Below are positions 37,065 to 44,753 of a DNA stretch of 64,000 nucleotides, piece after piece. The DNA comes from Candidatus Methanoperedens sp. (GTDB lineage: Archaea; Halobacteriota; Methanosarcinia; Methanosarcinales; Methanoperedenaceae): assembly GCA_023249105.1 (NCBI GenBank), contig JAHFDG010000011.1:62001-126000 (forward strand), in the 5' to 3' direction. The stretch's first letter is position 1. Each line of letters begins with the position of its first letter. The notes under the pieces are model-generated. The model made no database searches. It worked only from the letters and a program-made list of their open reading frames with translations, and was not told where the DNA came from. A program made the position numbers and the translations under genes.

Positions 37065-37492
37065 ATTTAGAAGAATGTTTTGAAAAAAGGTTATTAAGAA
37101 ATGCGCGCCCGGACAGGTTAAAGAGCGAAAAGGCGCTGGAAATGGCAGCCCAGGCGATAGCTGTGGCTGAAAAGCTTTTTGAGCATGGATTTTATGAGCA
37201 GGTCATACTTTATTCATACACAGCCATGTTTCAAGGGGCAAGGGCACTGCTTTTCAAGGATGGTATTTTTGAGAAAAGCCATTATTGTGTGGTCGAATAT
37301 CTGAAGCATAATTATTTGAAGAGCTGCAAGCTTGACCAGAGCCACATTTACTGGCTTGACACGTATCGAATCGAGCGCCATGAAACCCTATACGGATTAG
37401 AAAAAATAGACATCAAAGAAAATGACGCAAGGGATGCAATAAAAACAGCGAGAGACTTTTTGGAAGTTATAAAGAGACTAGCAAACGAATAG
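37061..37492 (+). CDS. HEPN domain protein, toxin of module 4
   Basis: A 143-residue helical protein of the HEPN group paired with HTH-MNT proteins: ALEMAAQAIAVAEKLFEHGF, LYSYTAMFQGARALLFKDGI, and DTYRIERHETLYG with Arg and His near the usual active-site position. Coupled by a 4-nt overlap to the fusion gene. The last gene of the accessory stretch; the UbiB gene beyond lies on the other strand. Confidence 0.85.
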   Translation: MNLEECFEKRLLRNARPDRLKSEKALEMAAQAIAVAEKLFEHGFYEQVILYSYTAMFQGARALLFKDGIFEKSHYCVVEYLKHNYLKSCKLDQSHIYWLDTYRIERHETLYGLEKIDIKENDARDAIKTARDFLEVIKRLANE

Positions 37493-37601
37493 AATTATTC
37501 ATGCAAGGGCCCTATTTTCTTTTCCAGGATAACTCCCTTAAAAAAGCTTCCTTGTTCCTGAATTCAACTGAACCCCTCAAATTCAGGATTCCCTGATACA
37601 G

Positions 37602-39287
37602 TTACCATCTGCCTGAACGGATAATCGAAACAAGCAGCCCGATCCCTAAAAAACCTGCAATAAGAAATCCGAAAATCCCGAGAAATGGCACACCAAAAAG
37701 GCTTGGCTGCATTCTTGTCTGGATAATGAGAGAAGAACCCACAATCAGCGAAGCAATTATCATGCTAAAAGACAGCCTGTTGCTCAGTATATCCATTTCC
37801 TCAACAAGGGTTTCAAGCTCCAGGTGTTCCAGTTCAAGCTTCAGTGTTCCTTTTTCTGCCTTTGCAAGGATATGATTGACCCTTCTTGGTAAGGTCTTGA
37901 CAAGGCGAATATAATCCAACACCGTTTTTTCAGCCTCTTTAATTAAATGAGACGCTTTTGTACGCTCCTCAAGCATCTTATCAACATAAGGTTTGGTCAA
38001 TTCCCCAAAATTATGTTCAGGATCGAGTTTACGGCTGATTTCATCCCTTATAACAAGCGTTTTTGACAGGAGCATTATATTTGTCGGGATTTTTCCCCTG
38101 GTTTTAGCAAAAATATTGATAATATCATGTAAAAACAATGTGGGGTCTATGAATTTACTGGATAGATTGTAATATTTGCTCAAAAATTCTTCAAGTTTAA
38201 TCCGAAGTTGCGGACTCTCACTTCCAGCGTCGCTAATCAACCCTATTTCTGCGAGAGCTTCTATAAGAATATCTATATCATTCAATTGTATCGCTATTAT
38301 GAGATGGGCAAGGTTTTCGTGAAGTATGGGGTCTATGTGCCCCGCCATTCCAAAATCAAGAAAAATGATACTGCCCTCATGGGAAACAAGGATATTCCCG
38401 GGATGCGGGTCGGCATGATAAAAACCGTCCTCAAAAATCATTTTCAGATATGCATTCGCAAGATCGAATGAAATTTTTTTCTTGTCAAGACCCATTGATT
38501 CAATCCGTTCGATTTCCGTTATTTTGATGCCCTCTGAAAATTCCTGGGTCAATACATGTTTTGTAGTGTATTCCCAGTACATTTTTGGTATCCTGACCGT
38601 AGCGCTCCCCTTGAAATTTGAGTAAAACCTGTCAGCATTCTGGGCTTCATTAACATAATCAATTTCCTGCCTCATGATCCTGGAAAACTCATCAACGAAA
38701 CCCACAGGATTAAAAAATTTGCTTTCTTTTATATGCTTATCGGCAAATCTTGCAATACTCATTAAGATTGCAAGGTCTGTTTCAATGATGTCCTCAACGC
38801 CTGGCCGCATCACTTTGACCGCTACTTCCTCGCCTCCCGACAAGGTTGCGCGATAGACCTGTCCTATCGAAGCTGATGCAATTTGTTCAGGATTGAAGGA
38901 TTGGAATATCTCATCAAGTTTCCTCCCGAATTCCTTTTCGATTACTTTTTTTGCCTCTGAAAATTCAAAAGGCGGAGCACTGTCCTGAAGCCTGGAAAGT
39001 TCCCGTATGTACTCTTCCGGGATAAGGTCATACCTTGTGCTTAAGATTTGCCCGAATTTAATAAACGTGGGCCCGAGTTCTTCTAAAGCAAGGCGCAGTC
39101 TTTGCGCTTCCGAGAGCCGCAGCATTTGTTCCTTGAGAGGTCTGGGCCCGAACAATTTCTCACGCAAAGACCGAAAAGGGCGAAGCCCAAACCTGTCAAC
39201 AAGGTAACCGAATCCGTGCTTTATCATCACGTCAACGATTTGCCTGTATCGTTTGACGTAAGCAATCCCTTTATCAAGCAGACGCAC
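37602..39287 (-). CDS. UbiB/ABC1 family protein kinase-like protein
   Basis: A 561-residue ADCK/UbiB protein. It has the N-terminal QILSTRYDLIPEEYIRELSR segment (KxGQ-type region, here KFGQ), ASASIGQVYRA as the Ala-rich loop, VAVKVMRPG with the ATP lysine, FHADPHPGNILV and FLDFGMAG. Two C-terminal membrane helices follow. The family supports quinone or isoprenoid lipid metabolism by an unclear mechanism; whether this organism makes menaquinone is not shown here. It lies 20 nt downstream of a phasin-like gene on the same strand. Confidence 0.92.
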   Translation of the reverse strand: MRLLDKGIAYVKRYRQIVDVMIKHGFGYLVDRFGLRPFRSLREKLFGPRPLKEQMLRLSEAQRLRLALEELGPTFIKFGQILSTRYDLIPEEYIRELSRLQDSAPPFEFSEAKKVIEKEFGRKLDEIFQSFNPEQIASASIGQVYRATLSGGEEVAVKVMRPGVEDIIETDLAILMSIARFADKHIKESKFFNPVGFVDEFSRIMRQEIDYVNEAQNADRFYSNFKGSATVRIPKMYWEYTTKHVLTQEFSEGIKITEIERIESMGLDKKKISFDLANAYLKMIFEDGFYHADPHPGNILVSHEGSIIFLDFGMAGHIDPILHENLAHLIIAIQLNDIDILIEALAEIGLISDAGSESPQLRIKLEEFLSKYYNLSSKFIDPTLFLHDIINIFAKTRGKIPTNIMLLSKTLVIRDEISRKLDPEHNFGELTKPYVDKMLEERTKASHLIKEAEKTVLDYIRLVKTLPRRVNHILAKAEKGTLKLELEHLELETLVEEMDILSNRLSFSMIIASLIVGSSLIIQTRMQPSLFGVPFLGIFGFLIAGFLGIGLLVSIIRSGRW

Positions 39288-39307
39288 GTTCTACTTCCAA
39301 AAATTTC

Positions 39308-39625
39308 CTATTTTTTCGCCATTGAGTGGACTGTTTTTTCAAGCTTTTCAATTTTGCGCTCAAGAGCCGAAATATCGCTTTTCATCACAACGCCGCTCTT
39401 TTCAAGCGTCTCTTTAACCCTTTTATTTATTTTATGTTCAATGTCCTTCATCTGCTTTTCTTTCTCTTTTAGGACATCATTTACGAATTTCTTCCCTTCC
39501 TCTTTGCTCATTTCTCCCTTTTTTATCATTTCCTGGGAAAATTCCTCAATCTTTTCCTGCGTCAGGGAAATTACCCCGATACCGAATAGTCCCATTTTTC
39601 TAACCATATCTGACATTTCTGACAT
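39308..39625 (-). CDS. Phasin-like coiled-coil protein
   Basis: A 105-residue, highly charged helical protein: a short hydrophobic start (MGLFGIGVISLTQEKIEEF), a Lys/Glu-rich middle (EMIKKGEMSKEEGKKFVNDV) and a C-terminal heptad segment (ALERKIEKLEKTV). This profile matches small phasin/PHA granule-associated-like proteins often found next to UbiB homologs. Exact role unknown. Probably co-transcribed with the UbiB gene. Confidence 0.75.
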   Translation of the reverse strand: MSEMSDMVRKMGLFGIGVISLTQEKIEEFSQEMIKKGEMSKEEGKKFVNDVLKEKEKQMKDIEHKINKRVKETLEKSGVVMKSDISALERKIEKLEKTVHSMAKK

Positions 39626-39750
39626 ATGTTTCCTCCTTAATTAAACCGTAAAGCAACTGACTTTTTTCAGGCGCAAGATTTAATATAACGCCCCAATATG
39701 AAATTGGTTTATTGATTGATAATCTTTTTGATAAAGGATAAAGGAGATAA

Positions 39751-40497
39751 ATGAAACTAATTTTTAGCGGAATAATGATTCCCGTATCGACAATAGACTG
39801 GTACGGCAGGTCTGCGTCTGTTATTTTCTTCAATGGATGCAATTTTAAATGCTTATATTGCTCAAATAACAGGTTTATCGAGGTATCAAACCGCCTGGAG
39901 CCGCTTTTTAAAGGAGGGGTCGTTGTTGATATCGAAGAAATCGAAAAACATATCCTTCATGCAAAAAGTTTCATCAGCGCCGTGGTTTTTTCAGGCGGCG
40001 AACCAACTACACAATATGATGCGCTGGAACACCTTTCAAAATTCGTAAAAAAGCAAGGTTTGCTTGTGGGAATCGAAACCAATGGCTATTACCCTGAGCG
40101 TCTTTCAAGATTAATCCAGCAAAAACTACTTGATAAAATTTTCCTTGATATCAAAGCCCCGCTTGACGACTCGCACAAGTATAGCCAGATAACAGGCGGT
40201 AAAGAGGATGCCGCAGAACGCGTTTTGCATTCCTTAAATCTTAAGGGAGTTCCTCTTGAGGTCAGGACGACTGTTTTTCGCTCCCTGGATGGAGTTTTGG
40301 AAATTGCAAAGTTTCTTGCGGACAAAGATTGCACTTATGTGCTTCAGCAGGGTATCCCTGAAAATGCCCCCGATGACAGAATTCGAAAAGAAAAACCTCT
40401 TTCCAGAGAAGAATTAATTGACCTTGCCAGTAGTATTTCATTTTTGAAGGATGTCAGGATAAGGACAAAGGAAAAAGGAGAAGAAAAAATTATTTGA
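39751..40497 (+). CDS. nrdG: Radical SAM protein, anaerobic ribonucleotide reductase activase type
   Basis: A 248-residue radical SAM enzyme with C30-x3-C34-x2-C37 (GCNFKCLYCS), FSGGEPTTQ and the ETNGY strand. This is the NrdG2 pattern of archaeal activating enzymes that install a glycyl radical. No nrdD is in this window, so the substrate protein is an inference. AGGAG at 39739-39743 supports the ATG. Confidence 0.82.
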   Translation: MKLIFSGIMIPVSTIDWYGRSASVIFFNGCNFKCLYCSNNRFIEVSNRLEPLFKGGVVVDIEEIEKHILHAKSFISAVVFSGGEPTTQYDALEHLSKFVKKQGLLVGIETNGYYPERLSRLIQQKLLDKIFLDIKAPLDDSHKYSQITGGKEDAAERVLHSLNLKGVPLEVRTTVFRSLDGVLEIAKFLADKDCTYVLQQGIPENAPDDRIRKEKPLSREELIDLASSISFLKDVRIRTKEKGEEKII

Positions 40498-40501
40498 ATT
40501 C

Positions 40502-40660
40502 CTAAAAAATCTCACCCGTTGTATTCCTGACCACACCGCCAATTTGCAATTTATTTTTGCCTATGATTTTTGTGGTCATGCCTTCAATAATACCGTCAGT
40601 TTCAATCAAATCCCCATCATTTAATTTTTTGACTAGTACAGTATATTGTGTTTTGAACAT
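40502..40660 (-). CDS. Small hypothetical protein (52 aa)
   Basis: An ATG at 40660, preceded by GGATGGAAAA, opens a 52-codon frame (MFKTQYTVLVKKLNDGDLIE at its start, VVRNTTGEIF at its end). It has alternating hydrophobic and polar residues consistent with a small beta-sheet protein. I do not recognise a family. A symmetrical TATA-like AGTATATATAC near 40695-40705 could serve it and the divergent EamA gene. Confidence 0.55.
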   Translation of the reverse strand: MFKTQYTVLVKKLNDGDLIETDGIIEGMTTKIIGKNKLQIGGVVRNTTGEIF

Positions 40661-40771
40661 TTTTCCATCCTATCACATCTGATTTTTATCAGTTAGTATA
40701 TATACGAATGATAGCTTATATATTTTACGCCTCACGCAAGTTATTTTGCATCGTAGATTATCTAATGCCCA

Positions 40772-41632
40772 ATGAATCTCGTACCGAGCAAGTTTGAAGG
40801 ATACGGCGAAATAATCGCTGCCTCTATACTGTGGAGTCTTGCAGGAATACTTGGAAAAATGATGATCGGCATGTCAGCACAGAGCATTATTTTTTACAGG
40901 CTCGCGTTTGCATCGTTAATCTTTTTTATTGTTCTTTTGATTTCAGGTAACCTGAATAAAATCAGGCTAAAAGATAAAAAAATATACCTTTTGTTATTCA
41001 GTATAATGCAGGCGATGACCATGTTAACTTATTTCATAGCCATATTGAAAGCCTCGGTTTCGGTTGCCGTATTATTGCTATACACAGCGCCTGTGTATGT
41101 GACCCTGTTATCTCCATGGTTGTTAAAAGAACATTCCACAAAGAAAGGAATAATCGCACTCATCTTTTCAATCGTGGGTATCCTGCTCATAATTGACCCG
41201 GGAAAACTTGAATTCCAGGGGTATTCCATCGGGATAATTGCCGGGATTGTGTCAGGCATAACCTATGCTTTTCAGATAATAATCTCGAAATATATCAGCC
41301 AGACATACCGCGGATACACCCAGGCGTTCTGGAGTTTCATAATCGCAGTCCTTATTCTCCTTCCTGTAGGGCTTGCGCCTGTAAATGTGGTTTCAGAAAA
41401 CATGATTTATCTTATCCTGCTTGCGATATTCCCGACCATATTTGCAGTATCTCTTTATTTTAACGGATTAAACAAAGTAAAGGCACAAAGCGCCAGCATC
41501 CTCGGGTTAATTGAACCTGTGAGTGCTGTTATTTTAGCCGTTATCATCCTGAAAGAAGACATTTCAAACATGGAATTATTCGGCGGCGCGCTTATATTGA
41601 TAGGAGCCGCAATAGTTACAAGGGAAAAATGA
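40772..41632 (+). CDS. EamA/DMT family transporter
   Basis: A 286-residue protein with ten membrane segments in two repeated EamA halves (SILWSLAGILGKMMIG and GIVSGITYAFQIIISKYISQ begin the halves). The end SASILGLIEPVSAVILAVI is characteristic of drug/metabolite transporters. Substrate unknown. The next 180 bases hold the hairpin array before map. Confidence 0.9.
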   Translation: MNLVPSKFEGYGEIIAASILWSLAGILGKMMIGMSAQSIIFYRLAFASLIFFIVLLISGNLNKIRLKDKKIYLLLFSIMQAMTMLTYFIAILKASVSVAVLLLYTAPVYVTLLSPWLLKEHSTKKGIIALIFSIVGILLIIDPGKLEFQGYSIGIIAGIVSGITYAFQIIISKYISQTYRGYTQAFWSFIIAVLILLPVGLAPVNVVSENMIYLILLAIFPTIFAVSLYFNGLNKVKAQSASILGLIEPVSAVILAVIILKEDISNMELFGGALILIGAAIVTREK

Positions 41633-41813
41633 AAAACTTTAAGAAAGTTTTATCAAAAGAAGGGGTATGCTGCGCATACCCCAACACGCCCTCCCGAAAA
41701 CCTTTGGGAAAGCTTTACCAAACGAGGGGTATGCTGCGCATACCCCAACACTGCGTAAACCGAAGTTTCGGTTTAGGCGTGACTCGGGACCGCATAAAGC
41801 GAGGTGTCGCTTT
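41633..41813. repeat. Tandem hairpin array between EamA gene and map
   Basis: A 57-bp unit occurs twice with 64-bp spacing: about 41631-41687 and 41695-41751. Its right half (AGGGGTATGCTGCGCATACC onward, through CCAACAC) is identical in both copies and forms a perfect 9-pair stem GGGGTATGC/GCATACCCC with loop TGC (arms 41662-41670/41674-41682 and 41726-41734/41738-41746). The left half of copy 1 forms AAAACTTT-AAG-AAAGTTTT (41633-41651). A further hairpin is AAACCGA/TCGGTTT (41757-41763/41768-41774). Reading frames that cross it look accidental. Confidence 0.85.
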
Positions 41814-41816
41814 ATG
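41793..41816 (+). promoter_or_regulatory. Perfect hairpin enclosing the map start codon
   Basis: CATAAAGCGA and TCGCTTTATG form a 10-pair perfect stem with the four-base loop GGTG. The last three bases of the right arm are the ATG of map, so the start codon would be base-paired in the mRNA. No clear Shine-Dalgarno lies outside the stem; the loop GGTG is the only SD-like word. Confidence 0.65.
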
Positions 41817-42653
41817 AACGATACTATTCACGAATATTATCTGGAAGCAGGGAAAATCGCGGCAGAAGTCCGGGAAGAATCACTGGGCAAAATAAAAGAA
41901 GGAACTCCGCTCCTTGAAATTGCACAATATGTTGAAAACAAAATAGAAGACCTCGGGGGAGTTCCGGCATTCCCCTGCAATATTTCAATAAATGAGGTTG
42001 CATCCCATTATACCCCGCAGGACAATGTACCGTATTTTAAGAAAAGCGACGTCGTCAAGCTGGATATCGGGGTACATATAGAAGGATATATTGCAGATAC
42101 CGCTGCCACAGTAGAGGTGGGGACAAATAATCACCGGAAATTAATAAAGACCTGCGAAGAAGCGCTTGAAAAAGCTATTGCATCGGTCAAGGACGGTATC
42201 CAGACAAACAATATAGGCAGGATAATCGAGGAAACTATTAAAAAAAATGGTTTCAATCCAATCAAGGATTTGACAGGGCACAGCCTTGAGAGATACAGAT
42301 TGCATGCGGGTACTACGATTCCAAATTATAAGAGTTTTTTTGGCAATAAGATAAAAAAAGATATGGTTTTTGCGATTGAGCCTTTTGCAACATATGGCAG
42401 GGGTAAAATAAAAGACGGGAAACCTTATATTTTTGCAATAAATGACAGGTGCAAAGGAGAGATTGCGCAGGAAATCAGGGGGAGATTCGGTTCGCTGCCT
42501 TTCACTCCCAGATGGATTCCCGGAATAACGGGCAAAGAACTGAAGGGCGCAAGGGAATATTTTGAATTGATTGAAGAAAACGGAAATATTGTTGCCCAGT
42601 CAGAACATACGGTGATTGTCGCTGAAGAGGGTTGTGAAGTAATAACAAGATGA
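41814..42653 (+). CDS. map: Methionine aminopeptidase, type II
   Basis: Removes N-terminal methionine. The 279-residue protein has the metal ligands in DIGVHIEGYIADTA (two Asp), GHSLERYRLHAG (His), FAIEPFAT (Glu) and QSEHTVIV (Glu), plus the type II insertion. I start it at ATG 41814 (MNDTIHEYYLEAG), which fits the family. The open frame continues 49 codons upstream through the hairpin array, which I consider non-coding. Confidence 0.93.
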   Translation: MNDTIHEYYLEAGKIAAEVREESLGKIKEGTPLLEIAQYVENKIEDLGGVPAFPCNISINEVASHYTPQDNVPYFKKSDVVKLDIGVHIEGYIADTAATVEVGTNNHRKLIKTCEEALEKAIASVKDGIQTNNIGRIIEETIKKNGFNPIKDLTGHSLERYRLHAGTTIPNYKSFFGNKIKKDMVFAIEPFATYGRGKIKDGKPYIFAINDRCKGEIAQEIRGRFGSLPFTPRWIPGITGKELKGAREYFELIEENGNIVAQSEHTVIVAEEGCEVITR

Positions 42654-42699
42654 GGAAAAGTGATAAGAGCTATAAGACACAATTAACTAATGTGGGAAA

Positions 42700-43308
42700 A
42701 TGACAACCAAAGATACCATATTGTATGAAGCGCACGGCAACCTGTATCTAAATATTACTAACAGGTGCACTGCCGAGTGTGTTTTTTGCATCAAAAGGTA
42801 TTCTGATGGTGTTTATGGTTATAATCTCCGGCTTTCAAAGGAACCCTCATTATCAGAAATCATTAAACAACTTTCAGAGCTTGAACTTTCAAAATACAAC
42901 GAAGTTGTTTTTACAGGGCTTGGAGAACCCCTTGTTCGTCTTGATGATGTCCTTGAAATCACAAAATGGCTAACAACCAGGGGCATCAGCGTAAGGCTTG
43001 ATACCATCGGTCATACTAAACTCCTGTATCCTGACAGGGATGTAGCCATAGAACTTGCCGATTCAGGTATGAAAGTTATCTCAATAAGCCTTAACGCGCA
43101 GGATGCTAACACATATAACCAGTTGTGCGACCCAAAATACATTAAGGCATACGATAAAATGCTTGAGTTTGCCAGGGATGTTTCAAAAGCCGGGCTTGAC
43201 CTTCGGTTCACAGTGGTTAATCTGCCAGTAGTGGATATTGAAAAATGCAAGAAAATAGCAAAAGAATATTGTGCTGACTTTAAAGTCCGGGGATATGGCG
43301 GCACATAG
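42700..43308 (+). CDS. Radical SAM protein, TatD-associated type
   Basis: A 202-residue radical SAM enzyme, shorter than most, with C23-x3-C27-x2-C30 (CTAECVFC), FTGLGEPLV (the GGE-like motif) and ISISLNAQD. The size and ending correspond to the TatD-linked radical SAM family (TIGR04038, recalled), of unknown reaction. No tatD gene is next to it here. It starts 46 nt after map. Confidence 0.8.
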   Translation: MTTKDTILYEAHGNLYLNITNRCTAECVFCIKRYSDGVYGYNLRLSKEPSLSEIIKQLSELELSKYNEVVFTGLGEPLVRLDDVLEITKWLTTRGISVRLDTIGHTKLLYPDRDVAIELADSGMKVISISLNAQDANTYNQLCDPKYIKAYDKMLEFARDVSKAGLDLRFTVVNLPVVDIEKCKKIAKEYCADFKVRGYGGT

Positions 43309-43379
43309 TAAACTTTTTTACCATAAGCTATAATTATTAAGATATTCATGTATCAACTGTAACCGGATAGGAGCAATTT

Positions 43380-43667
43380 TTGAAGAAGCTACTATGGTAT
43401 CTAATAGCAGGAACACGCGGGGGGCATACCCGTGCATTAATCCTGAAACTGCTCATTGACAGGCCTTATAATGCAAACCAATTAACTGAGGCTATGAATA
43501 TGGATTATAAAACAATCCGGCATCACCTTGATACTCTCATCAAAAACGGAGTAATCACAATGGAAGGCGACAAATACGGTGCAATGTATTTCCTTTCCAA
43601 GGCCATGGAGGCAAATATAAATGAATTTAATCAAATTTGGGAAAAAATTGATAAGCAAAGTAAATGA
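43380..43667 (+). CDS. Winged-helix transcription regulator, ArsR-like
   Basis: A 95-residue DNA-binding protein: RALILKLLIDRPYNANQLTE, MDYKTIRHHLDTLIKNGVI (recognition helix and wing start) and a short C-terminal helix. It resembles small archaeal HTH regulators paired with membrane proteins. Start is TTG at 43380 with GGAG at 43370-43373. A TATA-like ATTATTAAG near 43334-43342 precedes it. A small membrane protein follows and is probably co-transcribed. Confidence 0.8.
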   Translation: MKKLLWYLIAGTRGGHTRALILKLLIDRPYNANQLTEAMNMDYKTIRHHLDTLIKNGVITMEGDKYGAMYFLSKAMEANINEFNQIWEKIDKQSK

Positions 43668-43688
43668 ACATAGACAGGAGGAAATTTT

Positions 43689-44006
43689 ATTCAGATAACA
43701 GATGTCGCATATTACATCACTGCAGGTAACATAGTGTTACTGCTTGTACTTCTTGTTTCATACTTCCAGATTTACAGTAAGATAAAGTCAAACTTTACAC
43801 TCGGACTCATTATATTCACCGTTGCGCTATTGCTTCAGAGTTTTTCACGCGCTATCCTGCTATTACTTATCATAGCATCCCCTCCTCCGCAGCAGGTATA
43901 TCCTATAATAATTAACTTATTAGGATATAATCCGATATATGTAGTAATACCGGATGCGCTTGAATTTGTAGCGTTGAGTATCCTGCTATATTTCACGAGG
44001 GAATGA
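43689..44006 (+). CDS. Small three-span membrane protein, probable ATT start
   Basis: From GTG 43734 the frame encodes 90 residues with three hydrophobic spans and no known domain. Just upstream, AGGAGG at 43676-43681 is a near-perfect ribosome site with no ATG, GTG or TTG at the right distance. ATT at 43689 lies seven bases after it in the same frame, adding IQITDVAYYITAGNI, which continues the first membrane helix naturally. I therefore propose ATT as the start, with 43734 as the fallback. The gene follows the HTH gene by 21 nt. Confidence 0.6.
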   Translation: MQITDVAYYITAGNIVLLLVLLVSYFQIYSKIKSNFTLGLIIFTVALLLQSFSRAILLLLIIASPPPQQVYPIIINLLGYNPIYVVIPDALEFVALSILLYFTRE

Positions 44007-44008
44007 AA

Positions 44009-44674
44009 TCATATCAGTTCTTCCCTTTTTTTCCCCCTCTTTTTTTTCTCCTCGTGCTTTTCGGGCAATGGCGCTGTTTCCTTAATAATCATATCTTTTA
44101 CACTCATGGCTTCTTCGGGAACAGGTTCTTTTCCAGCCGGTTCTGATTTCACGGCTTTGGATTCGGCATAACGGCTTCCGAAATAAAACCCGAGTATAAG
44201 GGCAAGGATGATTTCAAGTGTTCTTGGCATCCCCCCTGTTTGCATGGATGGGATGAAAAGCATAAAAATAAAAGCCATTGAAAAAATCAACAATACTATC
44301 GCACGCAATGAACCGCGGGGCAAACCAAGCGGCTCGGCCTGTGGAAAAGACTTTATAATGGCGCTCACAGGGACCTGGATTTCTTCAGGCATTTCCTTGT
44401 TTTCCTCAAATGATTTTTCAAGGAGTACTTTACTTGTATTTGAATAATTTCTTGCAGAAATTACCACAATAAGCAATACCGTTGCACAAAAAATAAGAAC
44501 GGTCAAGATACTTACGAAATCATTCGACGATAGGGTAAATGTCGATGATTTTATTGTTTTATTGACAGCGTCCGTTTCATTTGGCTCCTGCCCGAGAACA
44601 GGGGTGACCAAAAATAACAATACCATCATTATCGCAATAAATGCATATCCTTTCATATTAAATTCCATCTCCAA
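44009..44674 (-). CDS. Exported or membrane protein of unknown function
   Basis: A 221-residue protein with an N-terminal signal-like helix (about 8-28), a short outside segment, a second span (about 52-74), and two more spans near 122-162. A charged Pro/Glu/Lys tail ends KKKRGKKREELI. I do not recognise a family. It is convergent with the small membrane protein (2 nt between stops). Confidence 0.7.
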   Translation of the reverse strand: MEMEFNMKGYAFIAIMMVLLFLVTPVLGQEPNETDAVNKTIKSSTFTLSSNDFVSILTVLIFCATVLLIVVISARNYSNTSKVLLEKSFEENKEMPEEIQVPVSAIIKSFPQAEPLGLPRGSLRAIVLLIFSMAFIFMLFIPSMQTGGMPRTLEIILALILGFYFGSRYAESKAVKSEPAGKEPVPEEAMSVKDMIIKETAPLPEKHEEKKKRGKKREELI

Positions 44675-44753
44675 AATACTATTTAATGTAAAGCATTATA
44701 AAGTTTTTGATTTGTTCCTGTGAAAATATATTAAGCACCAATCCAATAATATA

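Noticed and set aside
41667-41813. 49-codon N-terminal extension of map, and the frame 41629-41817
   Set aside because: Both run through the tandem hairpin array and encode repeated peptides that differ by frame; the family N-terminus begins at 41814.
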